A stretch of 64,000 nucleotides of DNA from Vitellaria paradoxa (taxonomy: Eukaryota > Streptophyta > Magnoliopsida > Ericales > Sapotaceae), in NCBI GenBank assembly GCA_019916065.1, contig CM034233.1, positions 3,227,501 to 3,291,500 of the forward strand, written 5' to 3'. This document shows positions 22,700 to 31,920 of this stretch, in pieces. The notes below the pieces were generated by a model. It saw only the letters and a program-made list of their open reading frames with translations, was not told the origin of the DNA and ran no database searches. Each line of letters opens with the position of its first letter. Position 1 is the first letter of the stretch. The position numbers and the translations under genes were made by a program.

Positions 22700-23212
22700 T
22701 GTTAATTTGTTGGCTCCTATCTCACATTGATTTTCTCATAAAGGTAGAAGTCTTGTGAGGTTATAAATCCTATCCCACATTGGATTTCTCATAAAGGTAG
22801 AAGTCTTGTGAGGTTGTAAATCCTGTCTCACATCGGTTTTCTTATAAAGGCAGAGGGGGCCGGCCCTGTGGGGTTATAAATAGAGGGTCCTTCTTTTTTG
22901 GAAAAGACACACCAGTCAAAGCTTTGGGTAGCAAGCTTGTACTCTAGTTATATTCCTCTTTTGAGGTGAGAGTTGTAGTTTTGCTTGGGGAATTGCTTTG
23001 TGGGGTGTATTGGGATATTGGGTGAGAGGAAATATTGTGTGATTGTAATATTATTCACATAGTGGATTTTCTTCTCTGAGTACCCGTGGACGTAGGCAAA
23101 TTACCGAACCACGTAAATCTTGTGTTCTTCTATTGTGTGTTTTTCTTGTGTTCGTGTTTGCTATTATTTGCAGGGGTGTTGCCAGAAGGTGATCCAGGGT
23201 TTTGTAACAACA
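22700..23212 (+). repeat. 5' LTR of the Tork-like copia element
   Basis: The LTR is 513 bp, starts TGTTAATTTG and ends GTAACAACA. It holds three tandem units of about 53 bp (from 22716, 22769 and 22822), each with TCNCAC, CTCATAAAGG and a TTATAAAT-like segment. The likely working TATA box, TATAAATA, is at 22875-22882 in the third unit. The 5' LTR has a 4-bp insertion near 22859-22866 relative to the 3' LTR. Confidence 0.95.
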
Positions 23213-23214
23213 AT

Positions 23215-23226
23215 TGGTATCAGAGC
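23215..23226 (+). other. Primer-binding site (initiator tRNA-Met)
   Basis: TGGTATCAGAGC lies two bases after the LTR end, matching the 3' end of initiator tRNA-Met. Confidence 0.9.
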
Positions 23227-23268
23227 TCAGGTTGCCTTGGTTTGTGGTGTGGATACGTACGAGTTTAA

Positions 23269-23422
23269 GGAAGTTCTGTCTAGGAGGTTGGGTTTTAAGT
23301 GGGACTAGTGTGACCCCTCCAATCTTTCCTGGGAACTTACTTAGTGGAAGTTCTGTCAAGGAGGTTGGGTTTTAAGTGGGACCAGTGTGATCCCTCCAAT
23401 CTTTCCTGAGAACTTACTTAGT
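23269..23422 (+). repeat. 77-bp tandem duplication in the copia leader
   Basis: Two adjacent 77-bp units, 23269-23345 and 23346-23422, begin GGAAGTTCTGTC and end ACTTACTTAGT. They lie between the primer site and the gag ATG, where retroelement leaders carry packaging or translation signals. The few differences between units suggest a recent duplication. Confidence 0.9.
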
Positions 23423-23449
23423 GGGTACTATTCACTTCAACGAGGCATA

Positions 23450-24082
23450 ATGTCAGGAAGCTCTTCGTCTGCAAAGTTCGAAGTCAACAAGTTCAATGGA
23501 ACGGGGAATTTTGGATTATGGCAGAGAAGGTTAAAGGATCTATTGGTGCAACAAGGAATGGCAAAAGCATTGGCGAAGACGAAGCCTGAAAAAATGGAAG
23601 AAGCAGATTGGCTTGAACTTCAGGAAAGGACTGTGGCTACAATCAGATTGTGTCTGGATGAAGACGTGATGCAGTATGTTATTGAGGAGAATTCGCCAGC
23701 AGAGGTATGGAAGAAACTCGAAGCGAGATACATGTCTAAGTCTCTTACGAACAAGCTCTATCTTAAGCGAAAGCTATATCACTTGAAGATGGAGGAGGGC
23801 TCAGACCTGGAACAGCACATCAACGCGTTCAATCAAATCATTGGGGATTTGAAGAGGGTAGAAGTCAAGTTCGAGGATGAAGACAAGGCTCTCATGTTAC
23901 TGCATTCACTACCAGATTCATCAGTGTTTGAGAACTTGATCACAACCCTTACTTATGGTAAAGAGACTCTTATATATGAGGAAATCACAACAGCTTTGTT
24001 AGATTTTCAACAAAGGCGGAAGCAAAGTGATGGGAATTCTCAAGGAGAGGGCCTGGTTGTGAAGGACAAGCAAGATAGATGA
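23450..24082 (+). CDS. Copia gag (5' part of the gag-pol frame)
   Basis: The start is set at ATG 23450 (MSGSSSSAKFEVNKFNG). An ATG 63 bases upstream lies in the duplicated leader and is less likely. Motifs LWQRRLKDLLVQQG, YMSKSLTNKLYLK and LHSLPDSS match Tnt1-type gag (UBN2/retrotran_gag_2). The frame ends at TGA 24080-24082. Downstream sequence in the same frame encodes a CCHC knuckle (CFKCGKKGHYKRDC, 24155-24196), which normally belongs to the same protein. The TGA therefore cuts the nucleic-acid-binding part off. A CGA-to-TGA transition is the simplest explanation. Confidence 0.85.
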   Translation: MSGSSSSAKFEVNKFNGTGNFGLWQRRLKDLLVQQGMAKALAKTKPEKMEEADWLELQERTVATIRLCLDEDVMQYVIEENSPAEVWKKLEARYMSKSLTNKLYLKRKLYHLKMEEGSDLEQHINAFNQIIGDLKRVEVKFEDEDKALMLLHSLPDSSVFENLITTLTYGKETLIYEEITTALLDFQQRRKQSDGNSQGEGLVVKDKQDR

Positions 24083-27000
24083 AGGAGCAGACAAAGGGAA
24101 TCGAATGGGAATAAAAATTCTCGGTCCAAGTCAAGGAAAAAGAAAAATCCTCAATGCTTCAAGTGCGGCAAGAAGGGCCACTACAAGCGAGATTGCCCAG
24201 AGTGGAGTAAGGATAAGGGCGGCGAGAATAAAGATGGTTCAAAGTCTGCAAATATTGTAGAGAATGACTCGGAGGATGGCGACATGCTTTCAGTTTCATT
24301 AAGTTCAGATCATCTCACGGATTCTTGGATACTAGATTCGGCGTGTTCTTTTCACATGACGCCAAACAGGGCGTGGTTCGACACCTACAGGTTAGTGGAT
24401 TCTGGTTCAGTTCTAATGGGTAACGATGCTTCATGCAAAGTTTTTGGGATTGGGAATATCAAAATCCGTATGTTTGATGGTGTGGTACGAACCTTATGTG
24501 ATGTAAGACATATTCCTGATCTTAGAAAGAATCTTATTTCATTGGGTGCCTTAGATTCAAACGGATTCAGTTTTAAATCTGATGGCGGAGCAATGAAAGT
24601 TTCAAAATGGGTGATGGTGGTGATGAAAGGGCAAAAAGTTTCTAGGAATATCTACAGACTGTTAGGGAGTACAGTTGTAGGTGGAGTTGCCGCAGCAGAG
24701 TCTGATTCTGATAGCACAGTCTTGTGGCATATGCGGTTAGGGCACATGGGGGAACGTGGCATGTTAGAGCTACACAAGCGGAATTTGCTCAAAGGGATAA
24801 AGACTTGTAAGCTTGATTTTTGCAAGTATTGTGTTCTTGGAAAGCAGACCAAGGTGCAATTCAAGACAGCTACGCACAAGACAAAAGGCATTCTTGATTA
24901 TGTCCATTCAGATGTTTGGGGGCCAGTGAGAGTTGCATCACGGCGGGGACATCAGTATTTCGTCACGTTTATTGATGACTTTTCCAGGAAAGTTTGGGTT
25001 TACTTCATGCAGCACAAGTCAGACGTGTTTGCCAAGTTCAAAGTGTGGAAAGCTGAAGTGGAGAACCAAACTGGGAGGAAGATAAAGTGTTTGAGGACAG
25101 ATAACGGCACTGAGTACAAGGAGAAGAAGTTCATGCAATTTTGTGAGCAACAAGGAATAAAGAGACACTTCACAGTATGCAAGACACCGCAGCAGAATGG
25201 TGTAGCGGAAAGGATGAACCGAACAATTGCTGAGAGAGCAAGATGTCTCAGGTTGAATGCTGGGCTTACAAAGAACTTCTGGGCAGATGCAGTTAGTATG
25301 GCTTGCTTCTTAATCAATAGATCACCAAGGGTAACACTAGAAAGGAATGTTGTAGAGGAAGTGTGGACAGGGAAGGAGGTTGACTACTCTGGGTTGAGAG
25401 TCTTCGGTTGTCCTGCATATATGCATGTTTCTAGTGATGAGTGGTCCAAGCTTGACCCAAAGTCGCGACAGTGTATCTTTCTCGGGTATGAGAAAGGGGT
25501 CAAGGGGTATAAACTCTGGGATCCTAAGGCAAACAAAGTGGTGATCAGCAGAGACGTGGTATTTGATGAAAAGTTCATGTTAAAGTGTACTCAGTCACAA
25601 GAGGAGCATAAGCCAAAATGCAATGATTTCAGTAAGCAAGTGGTGCAGGTGGAGGTAGAGAATCATGCTAAGGACATCTCTACTCAGAGTTTAGAGGCTC
25701 CTAATTTGGAAGAGCAAGCTTCCAGTTCAAATGAGCAACAGCACCAGAGTTTAGCTTCAGGGCGGACCAAACGCATTATCAAACCACCGACTAGGTATGG
25801 TTTTGAAGATTTAGTTTCTTATGCACTTGTTACCAGTAGTGGGGATCCAGTTACTTTTCAGGAGGCTATCAGCAGTCAGGAGAAGAGCAAATGGATGCAA
25901 GCTATGGTAGAGGAGATGGAGTCTCTACATAAGAACAAGACATTAGAGTTGGTGGAGCTTCCAGATGGAAAGTGGGCGATAGGATGCAAATGGGTGTACA
26001 AACGCAAGGAAGCTGCGTCAGAAAAGAAATGTGAAAGATTCAAGGCTCGCTTGGTAGCGAAAGGTTACTCACAAAGGAAAGGAATTGACTATGATGAGAT
26101 TTTTTCCCCAGTGGTTAGACACACTTCTATCAGGGTGATGCTGGCCTTGGTAGCTCATTTTGACATGGAGTTGGAACAGATTGACATAAAGACGGCGTTT
26201 CTTCATGGTGACATTGAAGAAGATCTTTACATGAAGCAGCTGGAGGAGTTTTCACAACCCGGGAAGGAGCAGTTAGTCTGCAAACTGACGAAGTCACTTT
26301 ATGGGCTAAAGCAGTCTCCACGGCAGTGGTACAAGAAGTTTGACTCTTTCATGATCAGAATTGGCTACGTGCGATGTGAGTATGATTGTTGCATTTATGT
26401 AAAACGCCTTGATGATGGTTCTTTCATATATCTCCTATTGTATGTGGATGATATGTTGATTTCTGCAAAGAGTATCCTTGAAGTTAACAAGTTGAAGGCC
26501 TTGTTGAGCAAGGAATTTGAAATGAAGGATTTGGGCGCAGCCGAGAAGATTCTTGGAATGGAGATTCACAGGGACAGAAGCTCAGGGAGATTGTGGTTAT
26601 TTCAGAAAGCTTATGTGGAAAAGGTGTTAAAGATGTTTAGCATAGATAAAGCAAAACCGGTGAGCACACCTTTGGCGGGTCATTTTAGACTATATGCAAA
26701 TCAGTGCCCGAAGTCCGAAGATGAGATCAGGGACATGGAGTCAGTTCCATATGCCAGTGCAGTTGGATGCCTTATGTATGCGATGGTTTGTACCAGACCA
26801 GATTTGGCACATGCGGTTAGTGTGGTGAGCAAGTTTATGGCTAATCCAGGGAGACAGCATTGGAGTGCAGTCAAGTGGATCTTTAGATACTTGCGGGGTA
26901 CCACGAGGTATGACATCATGTTCAGCAGACAACAAGAAGAGCTTTCAGTTGTAGGATATGTGGATGCAGACTATGCAGGGGATTTGGATAACAGGAGGTC

Positions 27001-27412
27001 GACTACTGGGTATGTCTTCACTCTGGCAGGAGGGCCTATTTGTTGGAGATCCGTGGTTCAGTCTCTTGTTGCTCTTTCTACGACTGAAGCAGAATACATA
27101 GCAGTGGCCGAGGCTGCCAAGGAAGCATTATGGGATGCTGGACTAGTTAAGGAGTTTGGTCTACAGCAAAATGGAGTTGAGATTTACTGTGACAGTCAGA
27201 GTGCCATTCATTTGGCGAAGAACCAGGTGTATCATGCTAGAACCAAACACATAGATGTGAGGTTCCACAAGATTCGGGAGTTGGTGTCTTCAGGTGAACT
27301 AATGCTAGAGAAAGTTCACACTTCTGACAACGCTGCAGACATGTTGACGAAGTCCCTCACAGTAGATAAGTTCAAACATTGTTTGAACTTGATTAATGCC
27401 TCCAGTTGCTAG
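24083..27412 (+). CDS. Copia pol: protease, integrase, reverse transcriptase, RNase H
   Basis: The frame is open from just after the gag TGA to TAG at 27410-27412. The first internal ATG is at 24284. Counting from that ATG: protease DSACS at residue 18, integrase zinc finger beginning at HMRLGH (149), integrase catalytic D210, D273 and E309 (35 residues between the last two), reverse transcriptase active site YVDD at 720-723, and RNase H with YVDADYAGD and STTEAEYIA. All catalytic residues I can locate are present. Without the upstream stop this would be part of a single copia polyprotein. As it stands, translation would need readthrough or reinitiation. Confidence 0.9.
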   Translation, partial: RSRQRESNGNKNSRSKSRKKKNPQCFKCGKKGHYKRDCPEWSKDKGGENKDGSKSANIVENDSEDGDMLSVSLSSDHLTDSWILDSACSFHMTPNRAWFDTYRLVDSGSVLMGNDASCKVFGIGNIKIRMFDGVVRTLCDVRHIPDLRKNLISLGALDSNGFSFKSDGGAMKVSKWVMVVMKGQKVSRNIYRLLGSTVVGGVAAAESDSDSTVLWHMRLGHMGERGMLELHKRNLLKGIKTCKLDFCKYCVLGKQTKVQFKTATHKTKGILDYVHSDVWGPVRVASRRGHQYFVTFIDDFSRKVWVYFMQHKSDVFAKFKVWKAEVENQTGRKIKCLRTDNGTEYKEKKFMQFCEQQGIKRHFTVCKTPQQNGVAERMNRTIAERARCLRLNAGLTKNFWADAVSMACFLINRSPRVTLERNVVEEVWTGKEVDYSGLRVFGCPAYMHVSSDEWSKLDPKSRQCIFLGYEKGVKGYKLWDPKANKVVISRDVVFDEKFMLKCTQSQEEHKPKCNDFSKQVVQVEVENHAKDISTQSLEAPNLEEQASSSNEQQHQSLASGRTKRIIKPPTRYGFEDLVSYALVTSSGDPVTFQEAISSQEKSKWMQAMVEEMESLHKNKTLELVELPDGKWAIGCKWVYKRKEAASEKKCERFKARLVAKGYSQRKGIDYDEIFSPVVRHTSIRVMLALVAHFDMELEQIDIKTAFLHGDIEEDLYMKQLEEFSQPGKEQLVCKLTKSLYGLKQSPRQWYKKFDSFMIRIGYVRCEYDCCIYVKRLDDGSFIYLLLYVDDMLISAKSILEVNKLKALLSKEFEMKDLGAAEKILGMEIHRDRSSGRLWLFQKAYVEKVLKMFSIDKAKPVSTPLAGHFRLYANQCPKSEDEIRDMESVPYASAVGCLMYAMVCTRPDLAHAVSVVSKFMANPGRQHWSAVKWIFRYLRGTTRYDIMFSRQQEELSVVGYVDADYAGDLDNRRSTTGYVFTLAGGPICWRSVVQSLVALSTTEAEYIAVAEAAKEALWDAGLVKEFGLQQNGVEIYCDSQSAIHLAKNQVYHARTKHIDVRFHKIRELVSSGELMLEKVHTSDNAADMLTKSLTVDKFKHCLNLINASSC

Positions 27413-27488
27413 ATGAGAGACGACCCCAGCTTATGGGGTTCGTGGTGGAGTTGCCAGTATTCAGTTTCCTAAGGGGTGAGCAGTCGCC

Positions 27489-27499
27489 AAGGTGGAGAT
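27489..27499 (+). other. Polypurine tract of the copia element
   Basis: AAGGTGGAGAT lies immediately before the 3' LTR and serves as the plus-strand DNA primer. The pattern GCCAAGGTGGAGATTG is typical of plant copia elements. Confidence 0.85.
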
Positions 27500-28008
27500 T
27501 GTTAATTTGTTGGCTCCTATCTCACATTGGTTTTCTCATAAAGGTAGAAGTCTTGTGAGGTTATAAATCCTATCCCACATTGGATTTCTCATAAAGGCAG
27601 AAGTCTTGTGAGGTTGTAAATCTTGTCCCACATCGGTTTTCTCATAAAGGCAGAGGGGGCCTTGTGGGGTTATAAATAGAGGGTCCTTCTTTTTTGGAAA
27701 AGACACACCAGTCAAAGCTTTGGGTAGCAAGCTTGTACTCTAGTTATATTCCTCTTTTGAGGTGAGAGTTGTAGTTTTGCTTGGGGAATTGCTTTGTGGG
27801 GTGTATTGGGGTATTGGGTGAGAGAAAATATTGTGTGATTGTAATATTATTCACATAGTGGATTTTCTTCTCTGAGTGCCCGTGGACGTAGGCAAATTGC
27901 CGAACCACGTAAATCTTGTGTTCTTCTATTGTGTGTTTTTCTTGTGTTCGTGTTTGCTATTATTTGCAAGGGTGTTGCCAGAAGGTGATCCAGAGTTTTG
28001 TAACAACA
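27500..28008 (+). repeat. 3' LTR of the Tork-like copia element
   Basis: The LTR is 509 bp, starts TGTTAATTTG and ends GTAACAACA, directly followed by the GAAAG duplication. It has the same three-unit tandem structure and TATAAATA (27671-27678) as the 5' LTR. The ORFs on the minus strand in this region are shadows. Confidence 0.95.
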
Positions 28009-28206
28009 GAAAGAAAAACGAGTGCATGCACACATAAATAATAGTCACGCATATATGTATGTATGTATGTATTTATGTATACACACACGCATTAAAAGGG
28101 CAGACAGTAGCCACTGCATCTGAGAGAGGAAGCATGTGAAGGCAAATGATTGAACCGACCAAGTATTATATATATGTATACACATCACCGCCGCATAGTT
28201 AATTAA

Positions 28207-28620
28207 GGCCATGTTTGTTAGCCGGATAAAAATGAGGGATCGGAGTAAGTATATGTAAGGCCCAGTTTGTAACATATTTGTTTAACAAAATGGTTGAAAG
28301 ATATTGAATCCCAACCAGATTCAACATTCGGTAAAATGGTGGACAAAAAATCCCACAAAGAGTGTGGTATTGAGAATGAAGAGGTGAGGGATTGGGTATA
28401 CCCCACCTCTAGATTTGTTTTCTATCAAAATCTAACGGTTCAAAATTATTTTTTGTCAATCACATGTTAAATCTCATCTTTTATCCTATTTGTATCCTAT
28501 CAACCAAACGCTAAAAATATAATATCACATAAAAAAATAATTTCATATTATATCTAATCTCATATATTATCTAACAGTATTACTTATACCTCATCATCTA
28601 ATTCCTCAATCAAACATAGC
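28207..28620. mobile_element. MITE present only in copy 2 of the duplication
   Basis: The 414-bp segment starts GGCCATGTTTGTTAGCC and ends with the complement of GCTATGTTTGATTGAGG. The left flank is TTAA (28203-28206) and the right flank is ACAA. Copy 1 at 19486-19500 has the uninterrupted site TTAATTAAAAGATTTC, which proves an insertion and implies TTAA as target with later changes on the right. It is the same family as 15537-15839. Confidence 0.75.
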
Positions 28621-30251
28621 ACAAAAGATTTCTTTATGAGACAATTAATGGATGAAGTGACCCTTAAAATAAAAATTCGTTTAGGTTATGTTTGGTTAGA
28701 AGTTGGGTTCAAAAATTAAAATGAAAATTATTTATTATATATCTATTTTTGTACTACTCTATATAATTTTATTAATTCACCCTAATATATACTGTTGTTA
28801 ATCAGACTCTACTGTACACTTACAACTGTTAATTTTTTTTCTCGGCCCACATATATAAGATCAAGTTATGACAAAATTAAAAATTGATTGATTTGTTATA
28901 ATTTTATTATTTTATTATGTTTATTTTTAATAATTTTATTGTAAAATTATTTCACTTTCTTTCGAGATAATGGTTACTTCCTGTCTTCAATAATTAAAAA
29001 GGTTGATTCACTCCATTGGTAATTAATTTTTGTATTATAAATTGGGAATAATTTCGTTTTCACGCCTTGTCTTGTACTTAAATTGAATATCACTTACACC
29101 TCTTAAACTTTAAAAACATAATTTTGTACCTTTTGTACTTTAAATTAAAAAAAATAAATGCATGGTATTATTGAATTATAAAAAAAATAAATTAAACTCA
29201 TTAATTTTTTGAAGTACTCGGATTATAATCAAATCAATGAATTTAAATGCATTATACTATAGAATTATAAATAAATAAAATCAAGTATTTCCATACTTAG
29301 CTAAAAATAAAAAAAATAAATTTATAATTCAATTTAAGATTAATTAAAAAAATAAGAGAACTTCAAATATATTATAAAGTTTATTAAATTATTAATGAAA
29401 ATTACAAACAATCCACTGCAAACTTGCTAATTCTAAAATTGCCCTTAGTGTAATATCCTAGTAATTAATAAATACATTAATTACGAGTAATTATCCTAAC
29501 TATCGATATATATCTTTATCATTCATATCGAATCCTTGTGCTAGCTGTCAATTTTTTACGTGACATGCACGTGACTATTTGAGAACCAACTGCCTCTCGT
29601 AAGCTTACTTCCTATGAGTGATCCCGTACAGAAAAGTAGCTCACGGGCACCAACCAATTAACTAAACCGACGAAACTGAAATTGATTGGAAGTAGATATT
29701 TACAAGGAGAGTACGTAGGGGCCGTTTGGGAGTTAACTTTTAGTAACTTTTTGGTATTTTTTTTATTAAGATCCTGTTTGATAACGTTTTTATTTTCTAT
29801 TTTTTGTTTGTGTTTTTTTAACTAGTAATAGAAATATATTTGTTAAATCTGTTTACATTTTTTTGTTTCTAAAAAAATGAAAATTTAAACAGAAAAACGT
29901 AAATAGAAAAAATGTATTTTCACTCCATTCTTTTTTCTGTTACAAACACTGTATCAATTTTAATACTTTATCCATTTTTGTTACATCATATTAAAATAAA
30001 TTATTTTATTCAAATATTTTATTAAACTAAAATTATTTTTAATAAATAATATAATTAATTTAATTTAATTTAAATAATTTAGTTAATATAAATATATTTT
30101 ATTAAGTTAGTTTTAATAAATATTGTAATTAAATTATTTAATTTAATTTAGTAATTAATTTCAAATAATTAATTTAAATAATATTGAATATATTTTATTA
30201 AATTATTTTTAATAAATATCATAATTAAATTAAATCAAATTAATTTAATAA

Positions 30252-30569
30252 TGTAACGACCTACGTCTACATAGTATAATATTGTCTGCTTTGGCTTGGT
30301 AAGCTGCTTCCTAGGAGGTCACTCATCTCGGTACTATCCCCCCACTAAAGCACGTTTAACTCTAGAGTTCCCACTGAATCGAGTACTCTCATGACTTTAA
30401 AATGCGTTGTACTATATTAATATCGAATATTGCATATATGCCACTTCATTCCACGACCCAGGAGATGTGGGATGGAAGGCATTGCTTATCTGCTTCACTT
30501 GAATCACCTCCGACTTCACTCTCTTGCAGGCAGAGTCCCTCACGGGCAGGTCCCTCATAGTCCTTCACA
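30252..30569 (-). mobile_element. Cassandra-type solo LTR carrying 5S rRNA sequence
   Basis: The 318-bp segment has TG...CA ends and a perfect AATAA target duplication (30247-30251 and 30570-30574). The minus strand contains diverged 5S rRNA: AGAGTTAAACGTGCTTTAG (A-box region; plant 5S has AGTTAAGCGTGC) and GATGAGTGACCTCCTAGGAAG (C-box region; plant 5S has GATGGGTGACCTCCTGGGAAG). The LTR orientation puts 5S sense with the element, as reported for Cassandra TRIMs. Copy 1 near 21272-21280 retains the empty site. No internal region or second LTR remains. Confidence 0.9.
30309..30420 (-). ncRNA. Diverged 5S rRNA-like sequence within the Cassandra LTR
   Basis: About 105-110 bp on the minus strand align by eye with the plant 5S rRNA gene over most of its length, including the internal promoter boxes A and C. 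Many substitutions are present, for example GGGGGGATAGTACC where 5S has GGGCGAGAGTAGTACT. It is a retrotransposon-borne copy, not a gene of a 5S array. Whether RNA polymerase III still recognises it is unknown. Confidence 0.75.
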
Positions 30570-30921
30570 AATAATTAATTTATTTAATATAAATTATATT
30601 TTATTAAATTATTTTTAGTAAATATCATAATTAAATTATTTAAATTATTATGAAATATATTTGATTCAATTATTTTTAGTAAATGATATAATTAAATTAT
30701 AATTAATATATTTTATATTTATTGAATTAAATGATATAATATTTATATTTTATTCAATTATTTTTAATAAATAATATAATTAAATTAAATTAATATAAAA
30801 ATATTTATTAAATTCAATTCATTTTTAGAAAACTAATAAAATTAAATATTTTATGAAAATAAAAAATTAGTAATTATAAACAAAATTATATTTCGAAACA
30901 CAATTTCAGTTTTCATTTCAG

Positions 30922-30953
<32 letters not shown>

Positions 30954-31920
30954 AATGTAAATATATAAATGTAAACAGAAAAACGACAGTATCATCAAAC
31001 GGCTCCTAAAAAGTTTATAGTTGAAATTTTTTTAATGTGTTAGTAAAATTAATTTATTAATAAATATATTTTATTTTTTATTTTTAAATTTATTCAAAGA
31101 TAAAATCATGCAATTAATATTTTATAACTTTTTTCACTTTTTCAAAAAATTTTATTATTAATTAGTTTTAAATAATTAATTTCAACAATCATGCCTCGCA
31201 CATAAAGGGCTCGAATTTGCGTTGCTAATAATGACAATTTTACTTGCACTTGCAACTTACGCCATTTGCCTTCACTGTAATAGCTGGTCCCAAGAGATAA
31301 GCACAATGTATGAGAATTAAAATTGGAGACAACTTTCCCCTTTTTGTTTATCATCTTTTACCGCTAAATTTTAACCTTTTTTTTTTAAATATGTTTTAAC
31401 TTTGTCCATCAAAATGGGTATCGGCTGCGTTTGGTTAATAAAAATAACTCAAAACTCATTTAATTACTTATATTTTAAAAATCTATTTTTGAAAACAAAA
31501 AATGAATTTACACATGAAATAAAAATGGTAAAAAGTCATTTTAAGAGTTTTTAATAAAAAATGAAAAAAATATCAAAATAAGGAAAATAGAGTATTTTCT
31601 GTTTTCTCGTTTTAAAATTTTTAACGCATAAAATAAAAGGAGAAAATATAAAGTAATTTTGTGTGTGGTAAGTTTTTTTTTTTTTTTTTTACGGTATTCC
31701 CAAATAGATCCTCGATCAAATTTTCTCAGTCAAGAAAAGGAGTCTGAAATTTTTCTAAAATTTAATAATTAAAACCCGGACTTCGAACACTTAGACCAGA
31801 TTGGAATTCTAAACCCTAATGCTAATCCTTCTAAGGTAAGGATTAGCCGCCACGATATCACCCATTTATTTATTTATTTATTCACATTACTTTATGCTCA
31901 TAAAGTTTGCCATCGAAGTC

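Larger units (their letters stand above)
22700..28008 (+). mobile_element. Near-intact Ty1/copia retrotransposon, Tork/Tnt1-like
   Basis: The element is 5309 bp with two LTRs, a perfect GAAAG target duplication (22695-22699 and 28009-28013), an initiator-Met primer site, gag-pol in copia order (protease, integrase, reverse transcriptase, RNase H) and a polypurine tract. Gag and pol are one frame, broken only by a TGA at 24080-24082. By eye the LTRs differ at about 11-12 positions plus a 4-bp indel, all substitutions being transitions, so insertion is fairly recent. Lineage is assigned from gag and RT resemblance to Tnt1, not from a tree. Confidence 0.95.
22606..31920. repeat. Copy 2 of the tandem duplication, enlarged by three insertions
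   Basis: This matches 19110-22605 in order and orientation but is split by a copia element (22700-28008), a MITE (28207-28620) and a Cassandra solo LTR (30252-30569). Removing these gives a length close to that of copy 1. The first ~90 bp of the copy (22606-22694) lie left of the copia element and the rest lies right of it, so copia landed after the duplication. The right boundary is CATCGAAGTC followed by unrelated AATTCTTATCC. Confidence 0.88.

Noticed and set aside
23051..23359. Minus-strand ORFs in and near the copia LTRs (also 27536-28035)
   Set aside because: They are antisense shadows of the LTR and leader; the repeated peptide reflects LTR identity.
30309..30420. Genuine 5S rRNA gene
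   Set aside because: Too many substitutions, no array, and it lies within TG...CA LTR ends with a target duplication.
30430..30618. 62-codon ORF in the Cassandra LTR
   Set aside because: The LTR is non-coding by family; the ORF crosses the LTR edge into unrelated AT-rich DNA.
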